DNA from: Bactericera cockerelli
Taxonomy: Eukaryota; Arthropoda; Insecta; Hemiptera; Triozidae
Direction: 5' to 3'
Assembly (NCBI GenBank): GCA_024516035.1
Contig: CM044959.1
Location: forward strand, 26,841,669 to 26,905,668
Length of the DNA: 64,000 nucleotides
Shown: piece by piece, positions 11,630 to 22,187 of the stretch
How the letters are laid out: every line of letters starts with the position of its first letter
Numbering within the stretch: the first letter of the stretch is position 1
Program-made: the position numbers and the translations under genes
The notes under the pieces: model-generated
The model's database searches: none
Told to the model about the DNA's origin: nothing
What the model saw: the letters and a program-made list of their open reading frames with translations, nothing else

Positions 11630-12430
11630 GATTCTCAATATTGTTTCTTCTTTCATCATCAATAAGGAATTCAAGAATCTGGAATTATAAATCTAAAACC
11701 CTTGTAAAAATATCTATTTTTATAAACATCAAGTCTATTAATCAATAATGGAATAGTTGACACAACTAGAGGATGGCTGAGGCCAACCCAGGTATCCTCT
11801 TTCTGGTGTGTCAGATCATAACATGCTGAAGTGTGATATCATCCCCCCACTAACTATCAAAACACCAGCAAAGCTCCATTACCATGAGTCCTAAATTATG
11901 TAGACCAAAGCAACAAGTTATTTCTGTTTTCCCTATCATCACCATCTCTTAGTATGCCCCAAACACTGGTGACTATCATCTCCCCATAATGAACTGTCCC
12001 AAGTCTGAATAACCTTCCTGAATTCATGCCCAGCCTCCATAAGAGCCCAAGTGCATCTAGTTTTTCTTCACCGTCCCTCAACTTCTAACCACCATTACCC
12101 CAATTCAACATTAATCAAAATGGTCTGTCAATTGTCAAGCTATACCTTATGTTTCCATGATTTCCATGCTACACCAAATTAAAGTTTGCATTGGCTACCA
12201 GTCAAATTCTATCTACAAAGTATAATCTGATACAAAAACGGTATTATGTCCTCTCATGTTTAAAATTAATAAACTATGTACCTGATTTTTACAAGTGAAA
12301 CCATTCCCTTATAATCGAATCTAAACTTTGCTTCTTTTCTTTTCATTTAATTTTCACTACATAACTATATTTTTTTTAGTATAAGAAGGATTCCCTGTCC
12401 TTGCCCTTTTTTTTGTGTTATATTGTACTT
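11630..12430. other. Intergenic, nothing recognised
   Basis: No coding signal, long repeat or RNA gene was recognised. Confidence 0.4.
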
Positions 12431-12965
12431 CAATTGAATCTATAATTCAATTGAATTATAGATTTTACTTTGGGTTTCTCAGTTCCATCTATCATTTTCA
12501 ATTCTGAGCCTATTCCTTTGTCTTCTTGTGTGAAAAATCTTGGAATACTTTTAGATCCAGATCTTCAATGGAACTCTCAGGCTGTTCAAATTGGTAAGGA
12601 AGTGTATCAAAGTTTCATTCCCTGAAACATTTGCAAAGGTTTTAGCCCTGCAAGACAAAACAGCTCCTATGTACTTCTCTTATATTTCCTTTGATTCAAT
12701 ACTGGAGCTGCTATGTCAAACATCAAAGGGAATTTACTTCAAACATTTCAGAATGCTTGTGTTGTGTTTCAGTCATTTGATCATGTTTCAGCTAAATGAA
12801 AAAATCTTCAATGGTTACGAATTGATAAGAGATTAGAACATCTGAGATTGGGCTTACTGTGGAGAATTTTGAATGAGACTTCACCTCCATATCTTCACTC
12901 ATCATTTCATACACTCTTCATTCCACAGTCATAATACTCGCTTCACTTATCTCTCTATTCCACCT
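12430..12965 (+). pseudogene. Decayed non-LTR reverse transcriptase fragment
   Basis: VKNLGILLDPDLQWNSQAVQ followed by IGKEVYQS is the thumb-region motif of Jockey/CR1-type reverse transcriptases. Downstream, in other frames, come NACVVFQSF and RILNETSPPYLHS. There are many frameshifts and stops. A palindrome of CAATTGAAT units lies at 12428-12465. Confidence 0.55.
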
Positions 12966-12972
12966 CACAATA

Positions 12973-13080
12973 CAGTAGAACCTTCATTATCTGGATTAAT
13001 GTCTACTAGGGGTATGCCCATATGCTGGATAATCAAGGTCCTATATAAAAGTCTGGATAATTGAAAGGACCCTAAAAAAC
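12973..13080. mobile_element. pogo/Tigger-like terminal fragment
   Basis: CAGTAGAACCTTCATTATCT resembles the terminal repeats of pogo/Tigger elements. GGATAAT recurs several times. Only one end is convincing. Confidence 0.45.
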
Positions 13081-13239
13081 CACTCTATTGTATACATTAT
13101 TTTTTTCCTTTCCATTATTGTTTCCATTATTTAATTCTTATAATAATTATTTGTACTGTACATAATTATGTCTATGTATATCCAATTAAGTGTTTAATAT
13201 AATAATATTATCTATCTTTTTGCTTTCAGAGACTTGCTG

Positions 13240-13345
13240 TGCAAATCTTTAAGTGACTCCCGCTGCCTCAGGACATCTGGCTTTTCTGCTGCCTCCGGCC
13301 ATCCAGCTCTTCTGTTGCCTCCGGCTATCTGGCTCTTCTGCTGCC
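13240..13345. repeat. Minisatellite, about 33 bp x 3
   Basis: The unit CTTCTGCTGCCTCCGGCYAT, followed by CTGGCT, recurs three times with small changes. Confidence 0.6.
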
Positions 13346-13597
13346 TACCTGTATTATTATTCATTTACACCCTGATTAAGATTGTCTAGGCAACCATGTT
13401 TCATGTTAACCCACTTCTAAACAATGTAAACTTAATTATTACAATAAAAGAAAAAAAAAAAAAAATTGAAATTCTGATGTTCTCTATTTCCCAGACAAAA
13501 CAAACAGCCACCACCTATAGCTTGTAAAAATACAGTTGCATTTTTGTATTCAACGTTTCATAGGTGGAGAAAATAACCTGGTTCCCAATTAATTAGA

Positions 13598-13660
13598 CTG
13601 TAAAATTGACATTATCAGTGACACTTCATTCGTCTGTCACTGTTAATGTCAATTTTACAG
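13598..13660. repeat. Hairpin, 26-bp arms
   Basis: CTGTAAAATTGACATTATCA (left arm start) is mirrored by the right arm ending GTCAATTTTACAG. There is one mismatch and a loop of about 11 bases. It could be a miniature transposon or a transcribed hairpin. Confidence 0.65.
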
Positions 13661-13908
13661 TTACCAGAGCAGCCAGAAAGATAAAATGGCCAAGCAGTGG
13701 TTCTTAACATTTTTAGCATCGCGGCACACTTAGCATGAATAAATCAAAGATATTGGACTTAGCCGCAGACAAAATTTTGAAGATGTCTATAAAAAGAAAG
13801 AGATTTTGTATTGAACCCAACTAATAATGAGGGCTTTTTCTTATCTTCAGAAATTTTATAGCACATCAGCATTATAGGATGGGAATCACTGCTTAATACT
13901 TTATTAAG

Positions 13909-14100
13909 TAGTCACTGTGACCGAGTGGAGTAGGCTAGCAAGCAGGGTGACCTGGGTTCGATTCCCGGCAGCGCAGAAATTTTCTGCTTGGATGTCTGGG
14001 GTCCCCTCATACCTCATGAGGAATAAGCGACCTCACTAGAGACGAGGTTCTGTTTTAACTTGGGTACTGGACGATTTGGCTTTCGTTTGTCTGTCTGTTA
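13909..14100 (+). mobile_element. tRNA-Ser/Leu-headed SINE copy
   Basis: The head TCACTGTGACCGAGTGG is A-box-like and GGTTCGATTCC is a B box. It is followed by the family body CTGGGGTCCCCTCATACCTC. Other copies lie at 16075, 16806, 17190, 34600, 43445 and 55450. Confidence 0.7.
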
Positions 14101-14615
14101 AGCGATAGCACCCGACCGGATTCTTCAAAATTGTTATTAGTATGTTACATGTTCATTGGGGTCTTAGAATTTTACCTATTGTTTTTAGGCCGGCTAGGAA
14201 AGAACACTCGACCGCAGCGCAGGCTCCTACCTAGTAGAGGCAGACCTCAACTCAACCAGAATAAGTCTATCCTGCTTGGTAGAATACCTCGATACTGGGC
14301 AAGCTAAAGACGACTCTAGACGGGAACCTCAATTATCCATCACTATACTTCCATTCGTCACACCAGAAAGCCTTAAGTCTGGACGGCAGTCCACAACTTC
14401 GGCTATGCCTTTGATGACTTTTTGCAATAGTGTGATCGGTTGAGGGGGAGGGGGGTCGACAAGAGTCAGATTTTGCCCATCTGTTACCGTTTCGGCTGTA
14501 GAAACATTTTACGCCTGAACCTTCGACTCTCACCCGAAATACGGGCAAATGTCACTCGAGTTGACATTACTTACTTGTAAATTAGGGACGGGTTCTAAAA
14601 AGTTCGAGATATACA

Positions 14616-15883
14616 GACACCTCAAATTACCCGGCCCATGAAAGAGTTTTTGAAAAATAAAAAATTCAAGGGTACATGTTTTAATCATGCGGTTTCAGTC
14701 ATGAATTTTTTTTATACAGGGAGGTTCATAAGTCAGAAATTGAGGTGTCAACTTTCGATTTAATGAATCGACCTGAATTTTGTTTGTGTAATGAAAACAC
14801 GCATTTTCAATTTGCAGCAAGAATTTTCATACAGGGTGGTTCATAAGTAAAATAATTACTTGTTTTTTCTTAATTTTTTATTACGAATTAAGAATCTCCG
14901 CCCAATTTTTCGTTAGTCATATCAAAAAACAAACCTACAGGGTGAGACATAATTTTTTTGCAACACACTGTTTGTGGGCATCAGTAAAAGAGTCGTAGAA
15001 TTGAACAGAAATACTTAAAATGCAAGCAAAACTTCGGTTTTTTTAAATTAAAAAGTTATGGTGTTTAAACTAATATTGTCGCATGGACCAACCTGTAGAT
15101 ATTCTCTTAAACTATCTTGTGAGTACTCGAAGTTGTATAGAATTCAACGAAGACTTTGAATCGGGGGAAAAAACAAGTAAAAAACGCCATTTTTTTAAGC
15201 CATTTTCAATTTGGTGTCCACACTGAATGATTTTAAAACTTGAAATGAAAAATAGGTAGGTGTAAGCACAAAATTGAAAATGGATTTTTAATTTTACGTC
15301 TCTTTGACTACCCATAGAAAGGGTGTTGCAAAAAAATTATGTCTCACCCTGTACAACACTTTAGTTTTGTTTTTCGATATGATCAACCAAAATTGTGTAA
15401 AATTAGGCGAAGATTCTTAATCCGCAATTTTATAAAAAAAAACTCGGTTTTAAAAATAACTCGGTTTTAAAAAAAATCAAGTCATTATTTCACTTATGAA
15501 ACCACCCTGTATAAAAAAATTGCTACCAATTGAAGGTGCGTGTTTTCATTACACAAACACTTTCTATTCTTGTTATCGAAAAAATTAAACGAAATCGAAT
15601 TTTTCGAGATTTAGAAGAAGAAAAAATTGGTCAAAAAAACCCACCCTGTATGTAATATTTTAGTTTGAAAAAGTACTCAGAAACCATTTAGAAGTTAAAT
15701 TATCAAATAAAATTCATGTCGATTCATTTAAAAATCGAAAGTTGACACCTCAATTTCTGACTTTTGAACCTCCCTGTATAAAAAAATTCATGACTGAAAC
15801 CGCATAATTAGGACATGCACGTACCTTTGATTTTTTTATTTTACAAAAAATCTTTCAGGAGCCGAGTAATTTGAGGTGTCCAA
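14616..15883. mobile_element. Concentric foldback element
   Basis: Long inverted arms. Three TACAGGG-type tips are met going inward from each side: 14715/15778 (TACAGGGAGGTTCATAAGTC), 14830/15511 (TACAGGGTGGTTCATAAGT) and 14936/15353 (TACAGGGTGAGACATAAT). An outer match (GACACCTCAAATTAC) lies at about 14616/15883. The sequence between the tips is also inverted. No ORF of note is present. It is either three nested transposons or one foldback element with reiterated tips. Confidence 0.75.
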
Positions 15884-16074
15884 CTTTGGTGGGACACTTT
15901 TCATATACATAATATCTATTTTTAAAATGCTTGAAGGTAACCTCTGTCATTTTTTTACTTTCCTTATCATATAATAATAATTTAAATAAATGTGTAATAA
16001 AAGAGCAGAATTAAAGGACTTTTCCGTATCCGGTATAATCCTTATCTGCTTATAATTTCGCCACTCTACCTTGC

Positions 16075-16238
16075 TCATATTAAAGTAGCTACTCATGTTT
16101 CCTCACGAGGTATGAGTGGACCCCGGACATGCAAGTACAGACCCGAAAAAATCCTGCCGTGCTGGGGATCGAACCCAGGTCACCGTGCACGCTGCAAGCA
16201 AGCCAAGAGCGGTAACCCACTGGGCAACCGTGACTACC
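16075..16238 (-). mobile_element. tRNA-Ser/Leu-headed SINE copy
   Basis: Reverse complement of the 13909 family: body CTCACGAGGTATGAGTGGAC, B box GGGATCGAACCCAGG, A box region CACTGGGCAACCGTGAC. Confidence 0.7.
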
Positions 16239-16453
16239 CTTATCTTATAGAAAGGAAAGTAAGGGAATCACCCAAAATTTTCGATAGGTAGTCAGTTTTA
16301 AGTGCCAAAATACTTTTTAGTGCCCTCAGAGACAAAATCCAAGGTTTCAGACGTGTATCTATCCGTCCGTCTGAATAAAATATCTCAAAAACGGTAGGTA
16401 TAGGATAGACTTCTTTTAGAAAGACTAGGAAGAGGATGTCCAGTAGCCCTAGC

Positions 16454-16700
16454 GTCGAGGGTACGTTGAATAAACCAGTTCTCGTTTTGTCTCTAAAGTT
16501 AAGCAACGTGCAGCGAGGTTAGGACATGGGTGAGTGACCATTCAATTTAGAACCCTCCTGATATTGGCTATTCCCGACCTCACTGAAGCTGGGTGAAGTT
16601 AATTTGCATTGCTGGTTTGTGAATTTCGAGCGAATGGAGGGTGAACCCCCGTGTGATATTGATATGACCATGCAGCTGAAAGCCATATTAAACTCAATTA
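16454..16700 (+). mobile_element. 5S-rRNA-headed SINE, best copy
   Basis: The 5S-like head reads CAGTTCTCG...AAGTTAAGCAACGTGCAGCG, then AGGTTAGGACATGGGTGAGT. The body follows (GGCTATTCCCGACCTCACT, GAGCGAATGGAGGGTGAACC), and it ends in an A-rich tail at about 16690. RNA polymerase III promoter elements of 5S genes lie in the matched part. Confidence 0.75.
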
Positions 16701-16711
16701 AAAAAAAAAAA

Positions 16712-17100
16712 GATCCTGAAATTAAGCAATGAAGTTAAAAAATAAAACTCGGATAAGTCACCATTCGAATTCAAATGCTCGTGTTCCTGACTATTCCCGC
16801 CCCACAGTAGTCACCGTGGCCGAGTGAGTTAGCGCGCTAGTCATTGCACGCACGGTGATCTGGGTTCAATCCCCAGCGGAGCAGGATTTTAGCTGCTTTA
16901 ATGTTAGCAGCGACCAGTGGCGGGATTATAGGCAAAAATAAGATATTGGGTTATTAAAGATATGGAAAAGTCCTATAATTCTGAGCTACCCACTAAAATT
17001 GTGATATAATAACACAAAGAAACACATTATTATTATTCCCGCCCCACTCAGGCTGTGTGAGGTTTATTTGAATAGATGTTTGTGAATACCCCTTTATAAG
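16712..17100 (+). mobile_element. Degraded 5S-type SINE split by a tRNA-type SINE
   Basis: The left piece ends and the right piece begins with the same 13 bases, ATTCCCGCCCCAC (16793-16805 and 17035-17047). This is a target-site duplication around the inserted SINE at 16806-17034. The right piece resumes the 5S-SINE body (TCAGGCTGTGTGAGG). Confidence 0.75.
16806..17034 (+). mobile_element. tRNA-Ser/Leu-headed SINE with 13-bp target duplication
   Basis: The head is AGTCACCGTGGCCGAGTGAG and the B box GGTTCAATCC. The tail is an ATT repeat. Flanked by the perfect 13-base direct repeat described for its host element. Confidence 0.8.
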
Positions 17101-17189
17101 TGCCGCACGCAACAGAAATGAATAATATTAATTCTATTTATTTTTACTGGGGTTTAATGTCTATAATTTTGGGGTTCCATATCTTTAAG

Positions 17190-17335
17190 GTCGTTTCTCA
17201 CATTAAAAAAGCTACTCATTTTTCCTTACGAGGTATGACTGTATGAGTGGAAAAAATCCTGTCCTGCGGTGATCGAACTCAGGTCAACGTACGTGCAAGT
17301 CTAGTGCGTTACCCACTCGGCCATGGTGACTAATG
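17190..17335 (-). mobile_element. tRNA-Ser/Leu-headed SINE copy
   Basis: Reverse-strand copy with CTTACGAGGTATGACTGTAT, a B box (GATCGAACTCAGGTC) and CCACTCGGCCATGGTGAC. Confidence 0.65.
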
Positions 17336-17544
17336 TATCCATCTCGATTTTGTCTTTTAAATTACCCTTAAAATTAGTTAAATAATTAATAAAATAAACA
17401 TGTTCCAGGTCTTATTAAGCTTTTGCGATATTTACTTTTAAAGGATTTTTTAAAAATATCGTGGGATATTTTACTAGAGATTTGGGAAAAATCCCGTGTG
17501 CCTACTTCCCCTACATCCATAGTCTATACAATGAAGTTTTTTCG

Positions 17545-17710
17545 ATTAATCGGTTATGCTGTGCGTTCATTATGTTGTACGAAATTGTGCTGTGTAACCG
17601 TTGTGTTGAATGTGATTGTGTTGTACGAACACGATTTTTCAAATTTGAATTCGATTATCGATATTTTATGCTGAAAGACCATTATGCTGTGCGAACTTGT
17701 GTTGTATGAC
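17545..17710. repeat. Second degenerate array of GTTGTACGAAC-like motifs
   Basis: Reiterates TGTTGTACGAA and TATGCTGTGCG; counterpart of 10620-10790. Confidence 0.4.
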
Positions 17711-18260
17711 GCCGCACCGTTTATTTTTCCAATTTCCGTGGCTGTTGCCAAATTTACTTTGTGCATTTGCCAACTTTGCCCCTCTACAGACATTTGGAAA
17801 AAAGCGCGTTTTTTGTTTTTGTCTTGAAGCAAAGTGGAAGAACTAAAGGGCGTGTTTAGGATAAAGGGTCAAACAAACACCTCGACGCAGGGTAAAGTAA
17901 AGTTTATTTCCCATAAATTAAATGTATGTACTGGAACCAGAAAAAGTTCAACATGTATTGTATTTTATTGTATTTCAGAAAATGCAATTTCTATTGCAAA
18001 AATGAAACCACGTTGAAAAAAAAAGGATACTTAAATACTTCGAATTTATAAAATACAAGATAACATTAATTTTATGCCGTAACTTTTAAGCATAGTCATA
18101 AACAGGGGATTTATCCTCCATTCGCTGAAAACTCACAAACCACCCTCTCAAATAAACCTCACGCAGCCTTGAGCCGAAAAACGAAAATTCAAAGCTTCGC
18201 GGGATTAAGTAAAATCCAACAAAATTAAAATTCGTCCATTGAAAAGAAAAAACGAAGTGT

Positions 18261-19036
18261 CTAGAAGCCCGCCGATTGAAACTGAGGTTGAGCGCTACGC
18301 AGCGTTCGTGTAGCATCCTTATCAAGGATGTCAGCCGAACAGTTTCATTATTCGCGGAATTTTGCTCATGCTTATGTAATACTTATTTTGACACTCGTTC
18401 TCAACTGTTGGGTAGCGATGCGGTATAAGCATGTCGCTTATGACGCGCGTGTTGAGGGTATGTCTTCAAATCATGCTCTCGTCAATTTTTTTTTTTTAAT
18501 TTTTTAAACTGATGTAACATTTTTTTTATTAATGATTTTTTCTTTTATTATTATTATAATTTTTAAACTAAAATAATAATTATTTTTATGAGACTTAATG
18601 GGCAAAGGTAGGGTTAGGTAAAGTTAACCAGGTGAAATTGCACGATAGATCACTGACTTCAGTTTGTTGGGTAGGATGGTTGGGTGAGGGGCTTAGGTTA
18701 GGTTGAAATTAGTGCAGGTGGTTAGGCCGGGTCGCGCAGCGACCCGGTCTAACCCTGCACTAATTTCAACCTAACCTAAGCCCCTCACCCAAGCTATCCT
18801 AGCTGGCTAACGAAACACAACATTTAGACTGAAAAATTAATAGTAATTCCGCGAATAATGGAACTGTTCGGCTGACATCCAAAAAAATAAAAGCAACCGT
18901 GTTCGGCTTTGGAAGCGCTCCCAACCAACTAACCATTCAGCTGCCAATACTCATATTAGGAAGCTTCAAACTTTGAGAGGATGCTACACGAACGCTGCGT
19001 AGCGGTCAACCTCAGTTTCAATCGGCGGGCTTCTAG
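18261..19036. mobile_element. Foldback element with central 111-bp palindrome
   Basis: The outer arms (18261-18361 and 18841-19036) mirror each other: CTAGAAGCCCGCCGATTG against its complement, and GATGTCAGCCGAACAGTT against its complement. At the centre, 18681-18791 is a near-perfect palindrome beginning TGGGTGAGGGGCTTAGG and ending CCTAAGCCCCTCACCCA. No ORF. The palindrome may be a second element inserted into the first. Confidence 0.7.
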
Positions 19037-19277
19037 CAACGGCCAAGAAAAAAAAATCGCGCCTTCAATCTCTAAAGTAACCTTACATAAATAATGTTCC
19101 TGCAAGGTTATAAAGGTAACAATCTTTCGGGGACAGTTTTTAAACGTTCTGACCGTCAATTTTTAGTGCCGTTCACCGTTCATAAACCAAGTTTACGATG
19201 AGACCTAGCAATGAGAAACAATTATATCATAAGAGAAATAAATAAATGAGTGCACATGCACAGAAATAGATAAAGAA

Positions 19278-19667
19278 ATGGTCCGAGTCGTTTCTCTATT
19301 TGATGTCTTTTTTTTTGTAATATTTATATGGCTGGGGCTGGGGTGTTCTCCTTTTGTACTAACGAGATATGGTTTTCTTAGGGTCTTTCATAACATTTTG
19401 AACAAAACTCTAGGGCCTTTTTGGTCAGATGATCTGACAACACTGCACTCCTCTCAGTCTCAGAATAGTCAGAATATTCAAAATTTTATAAATCTATGCA
19501 GATTTTTTATCTTAAAAATTCCAGAATTCAAAAATCCAGGGTCCATCATTGATCATTCCAGGATTTCCAGGGATTTATACCAAAAAACCATCGGTCTCCA
19601 GATTTGTAGTAAGCTTTTCTCTAATTTTACATTTTCATTTTCAGCATCCCTTATAATCAAAATCTAA
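19278..19667 (+). other. Unsupported 129-codon ORF, probably not a gene
   Basis: Opens with a hydrophobic stretch, but shows no recognisable domain, biased composition, or splice or promoter context. It lies between two transposons. Confidence 0.15.
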
Positions 19668-19789
19668 TATAGTGATTAATAATTAGGCATGATAGAAGTA
19701 ATAACTAGAACCACCCAGTCCTGACTGTCAAGTCATAATTAAGTCTTCTTGTAAGCTAATGTAAGCCATCAATTGGGATTTTTGTATAA

Positions 19790-20662
19790 TACGAGGTGTG
19801 GCTATTAAGTTTGTAGACGCGAGCTGCTACGCAAAAGCTGTCCATGCTAGGAAGATTATGATAAACATATTTAGACAGCTTCAAGTCTTGTGTTTTGATT
19901 CATAGCTGACACATGCCTGTACTGTAATTAGTTCTGTTGTGATAGCCCGACGCGCAAGACACCTTTTTTAATTTTGCTGGAATTATGATTGATACAAACA
20001 TTGAGCAACGAGTGATTACTGAATTTTACGTAAAACTTGCTGGTGAAACTTTTCTTTGATAGAGACAGTGTACCAGGAGTCATGTTTGAAAAGATCAACG
20101 CTTTATAAGTGGTTTAAACGGTTCCAAGATGGTCAGGAAGATGTTGAGGATGATCCATGTCCTGGTCACCCCCAAACCTCAAAAATTGACGAAAACATTG
20201 AAAATTTTTGTGTTATGATTCATTCTGAGCATAGGTTACCTCTTACACTAATGGCTGATACACTTAAAATTGATAAAGAATGTGTGAGACAAATTTTGCA
20301 CGAAAATTTCAACATGACAAAAGTTTGTGCAAAAACGTTCCTAGCAAAGTAAAACATCCCAGTGTTGGAACACCCTCCTTACTCACCCGACTTGGCCCCG
20401 TGCGACTTTTACTTATTCCCAAAAATCAAATCTGCCCTGAAAGGTACCAGATTTGACAGCATAGATGCCGTTAAGAAAAAACCGGAGAAAGGCCTCACAC
20501 AAAATGACCTCCATCACTGTTTTGATCAATGGAAAATTTGCTTAGAACGTTATAGGGATAGAGGAGGGGATTACATTGAAGGGGATAACTACTAAAGTTG
20601 GGTAAGTTAAACACACATCATTTTATGGGAAGAGTCTACAAACTTAATAGCCAAACCTTGTA
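19790..20662 (+). mobile_element. Internally deleted mariner transposon
   Basis: Terminal repeats of about 29 bases (left tip TACGAGGTGTGGCTATTAAG, right tip the complement of TACAAGGTTTGGCTATTAAG) flanked by TA-rich DNA. About 870 bp against roughly 1.3 kb for a full mariner. It encloses the broken transposase at 19985-20595. Confidence 0.85.
19985..20595 (+). pseudogene. Broken mariner transposase
   Basis: Begins with an ATG at 19985 (MIDTNIEQRVITEFYVK). A frameshift near 20050 moves it to the frame reading ETVYQESCLKRSTLYKWFKR, the helix-turn-helix region. After about 98 codons the sequence jumps to FLAK, a stop at 20350, then HPPYSPDLAPCDFYLFPKIK, the block with the last catalytic Asp of mariner. 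The middle of the DDE domain, with the first two catalytic Asp residues, is deleted, so it cannot make active enzyme. The C-terminus (CLERYRDRGGDYIEGDNY) is intact. Confidence 0.88.
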
Positions 20663-20669
20663 TATTATA

Positions 20670-21270
20670 ATTTTCCAGGGTGTATAAATACCAAACAATA
20701 GTAATATGTCAGCAAGCATGAAAGTTTTTATTTTATTCCAATCAAGCTGAACTTTTTGGGATATGTTTCATTCATAGATGTAATTTGCTGTATGGTGCAA
20801 CCTCATCATGTTAAAGTAACGGCAAGCTAGGCTCAGATTTGGATCAAAATGACTTGCTGCAATAAGAGCTGCAATTTTTGTCCAATCAAGCTGAAATTTT
20901 CAGGGTATGTTGTAAACATCTAAAATTGGAATTTGTATAATTTTGAATGACCCTATATCAAGCAATGTTGATCTAAGGTAAAAAATTTGTCAGATCAGTA
21001 TATTTTTTGTTTTTTGAATAATGGCATGGTTTGGGCCATATGGTATCATCTTAATTATTTTAAATCTGGTATTTACCTTTAGAGTTCTTCCCTTATTCAA
21101 ACTCTGACATGTGCTCTGATCAATGTGATCAACTAGTATTACTTTCTCTTACTTCATAACTCTGGCAATCAAATATCAAATATCCAAATGTGTACTATGA
21201 TTATGCAATTGTCTCTAATCTATGTTGTGACACAAAAAGTTGAATTTTAGATAAGCACCAGCCTCCGTAA
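20670..21270. other. Intergenic, nothing recognised
   Basis: AT-rich, no coding or RNA signal seen. Confidence 0.4.
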
Positions 21271-21274
21271 CAAT

Positions 21275-21485
21275 TGTGATTACTGCCTGTAGTCCAGAGT
21301 ACTGGAGTTTGATCCCCGGTTGGAGCAGACTTCAAAGAAAATTTTGTTCCCTTCAAACAAGAGAGTCTGACATTTCCAGCCCTACCCGGGCTGGGTGAGG
21401 TTAATGTGGGTAGCTGGTACAATTCAGAGCAAATGGAGGGTGGTACCCCCATCCTCATCAGGACGTTAAAACCAATTAGAATCAT
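21275..21485 (+). mobile_element. tRNA-headed SINE sharing the 5S-SINE body
   Basis: A B-box-like GTTTGATCCCCGG is followed by CCCGGGCTGGGTGAGGTTAA and GCAAATGGAGGGTGGTACCC. The last two also form the body of the 5S-headed SINEs, so two heads share one body. Confidence 0.5.
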
Positions 21486-21960
21486 TGGCATTTATATGAG
21501 AGTTGAACAATGCTGACCCCAATAGCAACTCATAAGCTAATATGGTATGAAGGCAAGAGAGATAATCAAAATATTGTACGAAAATTTCAAACCCCTAGGT
21601 ATGATGAGGAATAGCTTAAAAACTCTGAAAAGGTGAGTCTACCCAGCTGCAGCTGGGGCATTAACTCATGGCGGGCATATGAAAACATAAAATGTTAATA
21701 AAAAAAAAAACTCTCAGAACTCTATGTAGAATACCAATGACTGCCTTACTGCCTATCAAGGACTGATGAATGTATTTAATTGAAAATTTGTGTGGTATCT
21801 TCAATCAATGCATACTTTTTTAATAAACAAGAAATTATCCATCTGAACTTTGTATAATGACTCTCATATTATAAATCTTAACAATATAATAGCACACAAT
21901 ATTTTTATGATTTTACAATGCTCTTTTGGGGTTAATTTGGTTTCAGAAATGTGTGCTTAA

Positions 21961-22002
21961 CTGTCATCAAAAAGTAACTTAAAAAGTTACTTTTTATGAC
22001 AG
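21961..22002. repeat. Hairpin, 18-bp arms
   Basis: CTGTCATCAAAAAGTAACTT is mirrored by AAGTTACTTTTTATGACAG with a 3-4 base loop. Confidence 0.6.
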
Positions 22003-22121
22003 GCCTAGAGAGAGAAAGACAGCTGCACCACTTTGTCAACCCCCTTTCTCCCCCATGCATCTAATAGAAAGGGGGAGTGGGGTAACCTTATTTGATGTAT
22101 TTTCTTTCTTACTTTTTTCAG

Positions 22122-22187
22122 AACACCATATATAATCAGTCAAGAAATTTACCAGAATTTTTCAAGAGATCATTATGCACAGACCAA
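22122..22187 (+). CDS. Candidate short exon upstream of the SWT1-like exon
   Basis: Twenty-two codons between a good acceptor and a good donor, phase 0 on both sides, continuing openly into 23718. No homology was recognised, so it may be chance. Confidence 0.3.

Noticed and set aside
16454..16560. Possible 5S rRNA gene
   Set aside because: Only the promoter half is similar, with many changes, and it continues into a dispersed SINE body.
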